Shown: one piece after another, positions 62,183 to 64,000 of the stretch
How positions within the stretch are numbered: position 1 is the first letter of the stretch
How the letters are laid out: the number at the start of each line of letters is the position of its first letter
Assembly: GCF_014640615.1 (NCBI RefSeq)
Contig: NZ_BMHH01000001.1
Span: 1 to 64,000 of the forward strand
Origin: Paramesorhizobium endophyticum
GTDB lineage: Bacteria; Pseudomonadota; Alphaproteobacteria; Rhizobiales; Rhizobiaceae
Direction of reading: 5' to 3'
Length of the DNA: 64,000 nucleotides
Translations under genes and position numbers: made by a program
Notes under the pieces: model-generated
What the model was told of the DNA's origin: nothing
Databases searched by the model: none
The model's input: only the letters and a program-made list of their open reading frames with translations

Positions 62183-63505
62183 ATGAGCCCCACGCATATC
62201 GGCGCGGACACGCCCCGCGCGAAAACCCCTCTTTACCGTCATCTGTATGTGCAGGTGCTGGTGGCTATCGCCGCCGGCATCGCGCTCGGCCATTATTACC
62301 CCGAGCTCGGCGAAAGCCTGAAGCCGCTGGGCGATGCGTTCATCAAGCTGGTCAAGATGATCATAGCGCCCGTCATCTTCCTCACCGTCGCCACCGGCAT
62401 CGCCGGCATGTCGGACCTTGCCAAGGTCGGCCGCGTCGCGGGCAAGGCGATGATCTACTTCCTCACCTTCTCGACGCTGGCGCTGATCCTCGGTCTCATT
62501 GTCGCCAACGTCGTCCATCCCGGCAGCGGCATGCATATCGACCCTGCCTCGCTCGACACCAAGGCGGTGGCGAATTACGCCGAAAAGGCGCATGAGCAGA
62601 CGATCACCGGCTTCCTCACCAATATCATCCCGACCACCATTGTCAGCGCCTTCGCCTCGGGCGACATCCTGCAGGTGCTGTTCTTCTCGGTCCTGTTCGG
62701 CATCGCGCTCGGGATGGTCGGCGAAAAGGGCGCGCCGGTGCTGAACTTCCTGCAGGCGCTTTCGCTGCCTATTTTCCGGTTGGTGGCGATCCTGATGAAG
62801 GCGGCCCCCATCGGCGCGTTCGGCGCCATGGCCTTCACCATCGGCAAATATGGCATCGAATCCGTCGCAAACCTGGCGTTTCTGGTCGCGACCTTCTACC
62901 TGACCTCGATCTTGTTCGTGCTCGTCGTGCTCGGCGCGGTGGCGCGGTATAACGGCTTCTCCATCCTGGCGCTGATCCGTTACATCAAGGAAGAACTGCT
63001 GCTGGTCCTTGGCACCAGCTCGTCCGAGGCGGCGCTGCCCTCGCTCATGGAGAAGATGGAAAAGGCGGGCTGCAAGAAATCCGTCGTCGGCCTCGTCGTC
63101 CCGACCGGCTATTCCTTCAACCTCGACGGCACCAATATCTATATGACGCTGGCGGCGCTGTTCATCGCGCAGGCGATGGATATCCACCTCTCCCTCGGCG
63201 ATCAGGTCCTGCTCCTGCTGGTGGCGATGCTGAGCTCGAAGGGCGCTGCCGGCATCACGGGCGCGGGCTTCATCACGCTCGCCGCCACGCTCTCGGTCGT
63301 CCCCGCCGTTCCGGTCGCGGGCATGGCGCTGATCCTCGGCATCGATCGCTTCATGTCGGAGTGCCGCGCGCTGACCAACCTCGTCGGCAATGCGGTTGCC
63401 ACCATCGTCGTGGCGCGCTGGGAAAAGGAACTCGACACCGAGAAGCTCGCCGCCGCCATGAGCGGACGCCCCATGCAGACGCAGGTGCTCCAGCCGGCGG
63501 AATAA
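62183..63505 (+). CDS. dctA: C4-dicarboxylate transporter DctA
   Basis: DctA is an inner-membrane symporter of the DAACS family that imports succinate, fumarate and malate with protons or sodium. Diagnostic stretches include [15 protein letters not shown], the serine-rich re-entrant loop [11 protein letters not shown] (about 277-287), the [12 protein letters not shown] segment and S-K-G-A-A-G-I-T-G. Eight transmembrane helices fit 440 residues. ATG 62183 follows TAGGAGGAACC; the longer frame upstream is leader sequence. It is controlled by divergent dctBD. Confidence 0.96.
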   Translation: MSPTHIGADTPRAKTPLYRHLYVQVLVAIAAGIALGHYYPELGESLKPLGDAFIKLVKMIIAPVIFLTVATGIAGMSDLAKVGRVAGKAMIYFLTFSTLALILGLIVANVVHPGSGMHIDPASLDTKAVANYAEKAHEQTITGFLTNIIPTTIVSAFASGDILQVLFFSVLFGIALGMVGEKGAPVLNFLQALSLPIFRLVAILMKAAPIGAFGAMAFTIGKYGIESVANLAFLVATFYLTSILFVLVVLGAVARYNGFSILALIRYIKEELLLVLGTSSSEAALPSLMEKMEKAGCKKSVVGLVVPTGYSFNLDGTNIYMTLAALFIAQAMDIHLSLGDQVLLLLVAMLSSKGAAGITGAGFITLAATLSVVPAVPVAGMALILGIDRFMSECRALTNLVGNAVATIVVARWEKELDTEKLAAAMSGRPMQTQVLQPAE

Positions 63506-63524
63506 GCGCTATACATCATCATAT

Positions 63525-63557
63525 GCCGGGCGTGCCGTAAGATGCGCCCGGCTTTTT
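63525..63557 (+). terminator. Terminator of dctA
   Basis: GCCGGGCG-tgccgtaagatg-CGCCCGGC is followed by TTTTTATTT, 20 bases after the dctA stop codon. Confidence 0.9.
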
Positions 63558-63666
63558 ATTTCAAAGATGCAAATATACAACAGAAAACATCTTGCCTGTG
63601 AATAATTCATATACCAATATGGTATAGGTTTAATTAAATAAGAATCAACCTTGATCGAGAAAAGAC

Positions 63667-64000
63667 ATGGCAATACTCGCCCGCTCTCCACGTGAAAAAA
63701 TCATGACTTTCGGACTGACCGTGCTGGCGCTCATGGCTGCGGCGGGGACCGCGCTGGTGCTGACCGGCACCAGGCCCGCGCCCGCGCAAGCCGAAGGGCC
63801 CGCTCCGACCGCGCTTTCCGAAACCTTCGGCGACTGGATGGTCAATTGTCAGGCCGCGCCCGATGGCAAGAAGCGCAATTGCCAGATGACACAGCAGCAG
63901 GTCGACAGCAAGACCGGGCAGATGGTGCTGATGATCGCGCTGGGTGCGCCCGATGCCAAGACCGGCATCGCCAACTCCACGCTGGTTCTGCCCTTCGGAC
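63667..64000 (+). CDS. Invasion-associated locus B (IalB) family protein, cut by the window edge
   Basis: This is the first 111 residues of a protein open to the window edge. A signal peptide or anchor (about 12-42) has a hydrophobic core and an A-P-A-Q-A ending. The IalB-family core follows: FGDWMVNCQ (about 58-66), then C-Q-M-T-Q-Q-Q and V-L-M-I-A-L-G-A-P. The two cysteines are a conserved pair in this family. IalB of Bartonella promotes red-cell invasion, while homologues in free-living relatives have unknown roles. ATG 63667 follows GAGAAAAG. Confidence 0.85.
   Translation, partial: MAILARSPREKIMTFGLTVLALMAAAGTALVLTGTRPAPAQAEGPAPTALSETFGDWMVNCQAAPDGKKRNCQMTQQQVDSKTGQMVLMIALGAPDAKTGIANSTLVLPFG

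Noticed and set aside
1-64000. CRISPR arrays, tRNA or rRNA genes, prophage or transposase genes
   Set aside because: No regularly spaced repeat-spacer units, no tRNA T-loop signature in a foldable context and no integrase or transposase motifs were found on reading both strands.

Overview
The window reads as chromosomal DNA of an alphaproteobacterium of the Hyphomicrobiales (Rhizobiales), most likely close to Brucellaceae or Phyllobacteriaceae. This is inferred from family content, not from a database search. The pointers are an F0 ATP synthase operon without the F1 genes (atpI-B-E-F'-F), BacA/SbmA, an IalB-family protein at the right edge, a DUF1127 gene followed by CCUCCUCC-loop RNAs, a dctA / dctBD locus with a sigma-54 promoter, and three families of small GC-rich interspersed repeats typical of that order. 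Most of the DNA is ordinary GC-rich core genome. I see no phage, transposase, CRISPR array, rRNA or tRNA.

Layout. 0-8 kb: histidine phosphatase, fabI, J-domain protein, lipoprotein, pdxH, a TacAT-type toxin-antitoxin pair, ubiA, purD and an XRE regulator. 8-13.9 kb: DUF1330 protein, acyl-CoA dehydrogenase, enoyl-CoA hydratase, ArsR-SRPBCC pair, clpP paralogue and a DUF6101-like gene with an unusual hairpin-rich leader. 13.9-14.45 kb: a structured gene-free stretch. 14.4-24.4 kb: FAD-linked oxidase, Sua5-type protein, glyQS, TPR protein and polyprenyl synthase. 24.4-32.8 kb: DUF2007 protein, methyltransferase, nhaA, S49 peptidase, ispE, glycosyltransferase, radical SAM protein, rnhB and a second TacAT pair. 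32.9-35.7 kb: F0 operon. 35.9-48.4 kb: TetR/SDR, cell wall hydrolase, an orphan Phd-type antitoxin that looks frameshifted, VOC protein, PagL-like lipid A deacylase, der, YfgM-like protein, polysaccharide deacetylase, bacA, MFS transporter, 2OG oxygenase, vapBC. 48.4-56.8 kb: DUF892 protein, aldo-keto reductase, saccharopine-dehydrogenase-like gene with a divergent Lrp regulator, and an efeU-efeO-efeB iron uptake operon with an extra EfeM-like gene. 56.8-64 kb: two small-RNA loci around a DUF1127 gene, small DUF proteins, dctD/dctB diverging from dctA, and an IalB-like gene cut by the window edge.

Several genes share themes. The envelope group covers lipid A deacylation, BacA, a cell wall hydrolase, a deacetylase and IalB. 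Quinone biosynthesis is represented by ubiA and a long-chain polyprenyl synthase, with ispE feeding isoprenoids. The efe operon is a complete ferrous iron importer. DctB/DctD should switch on dctA through two upstream sites and a near-perfect sigma-54 promoter, all visible in the sequence.

The most interesting signals are non-coding. They are three tandem hairpins with anti-Shine-Dalgarno loops behind the DUF1127 gene, a separate putative sRNA with the same kind of loop just upstream, a multi-hairpin leader on the DUF6101-like gene, compensatory base changes in an interspersed inverted-repeat family, and a perfect 41-bp inverted-repeat element near 50.4 kb.
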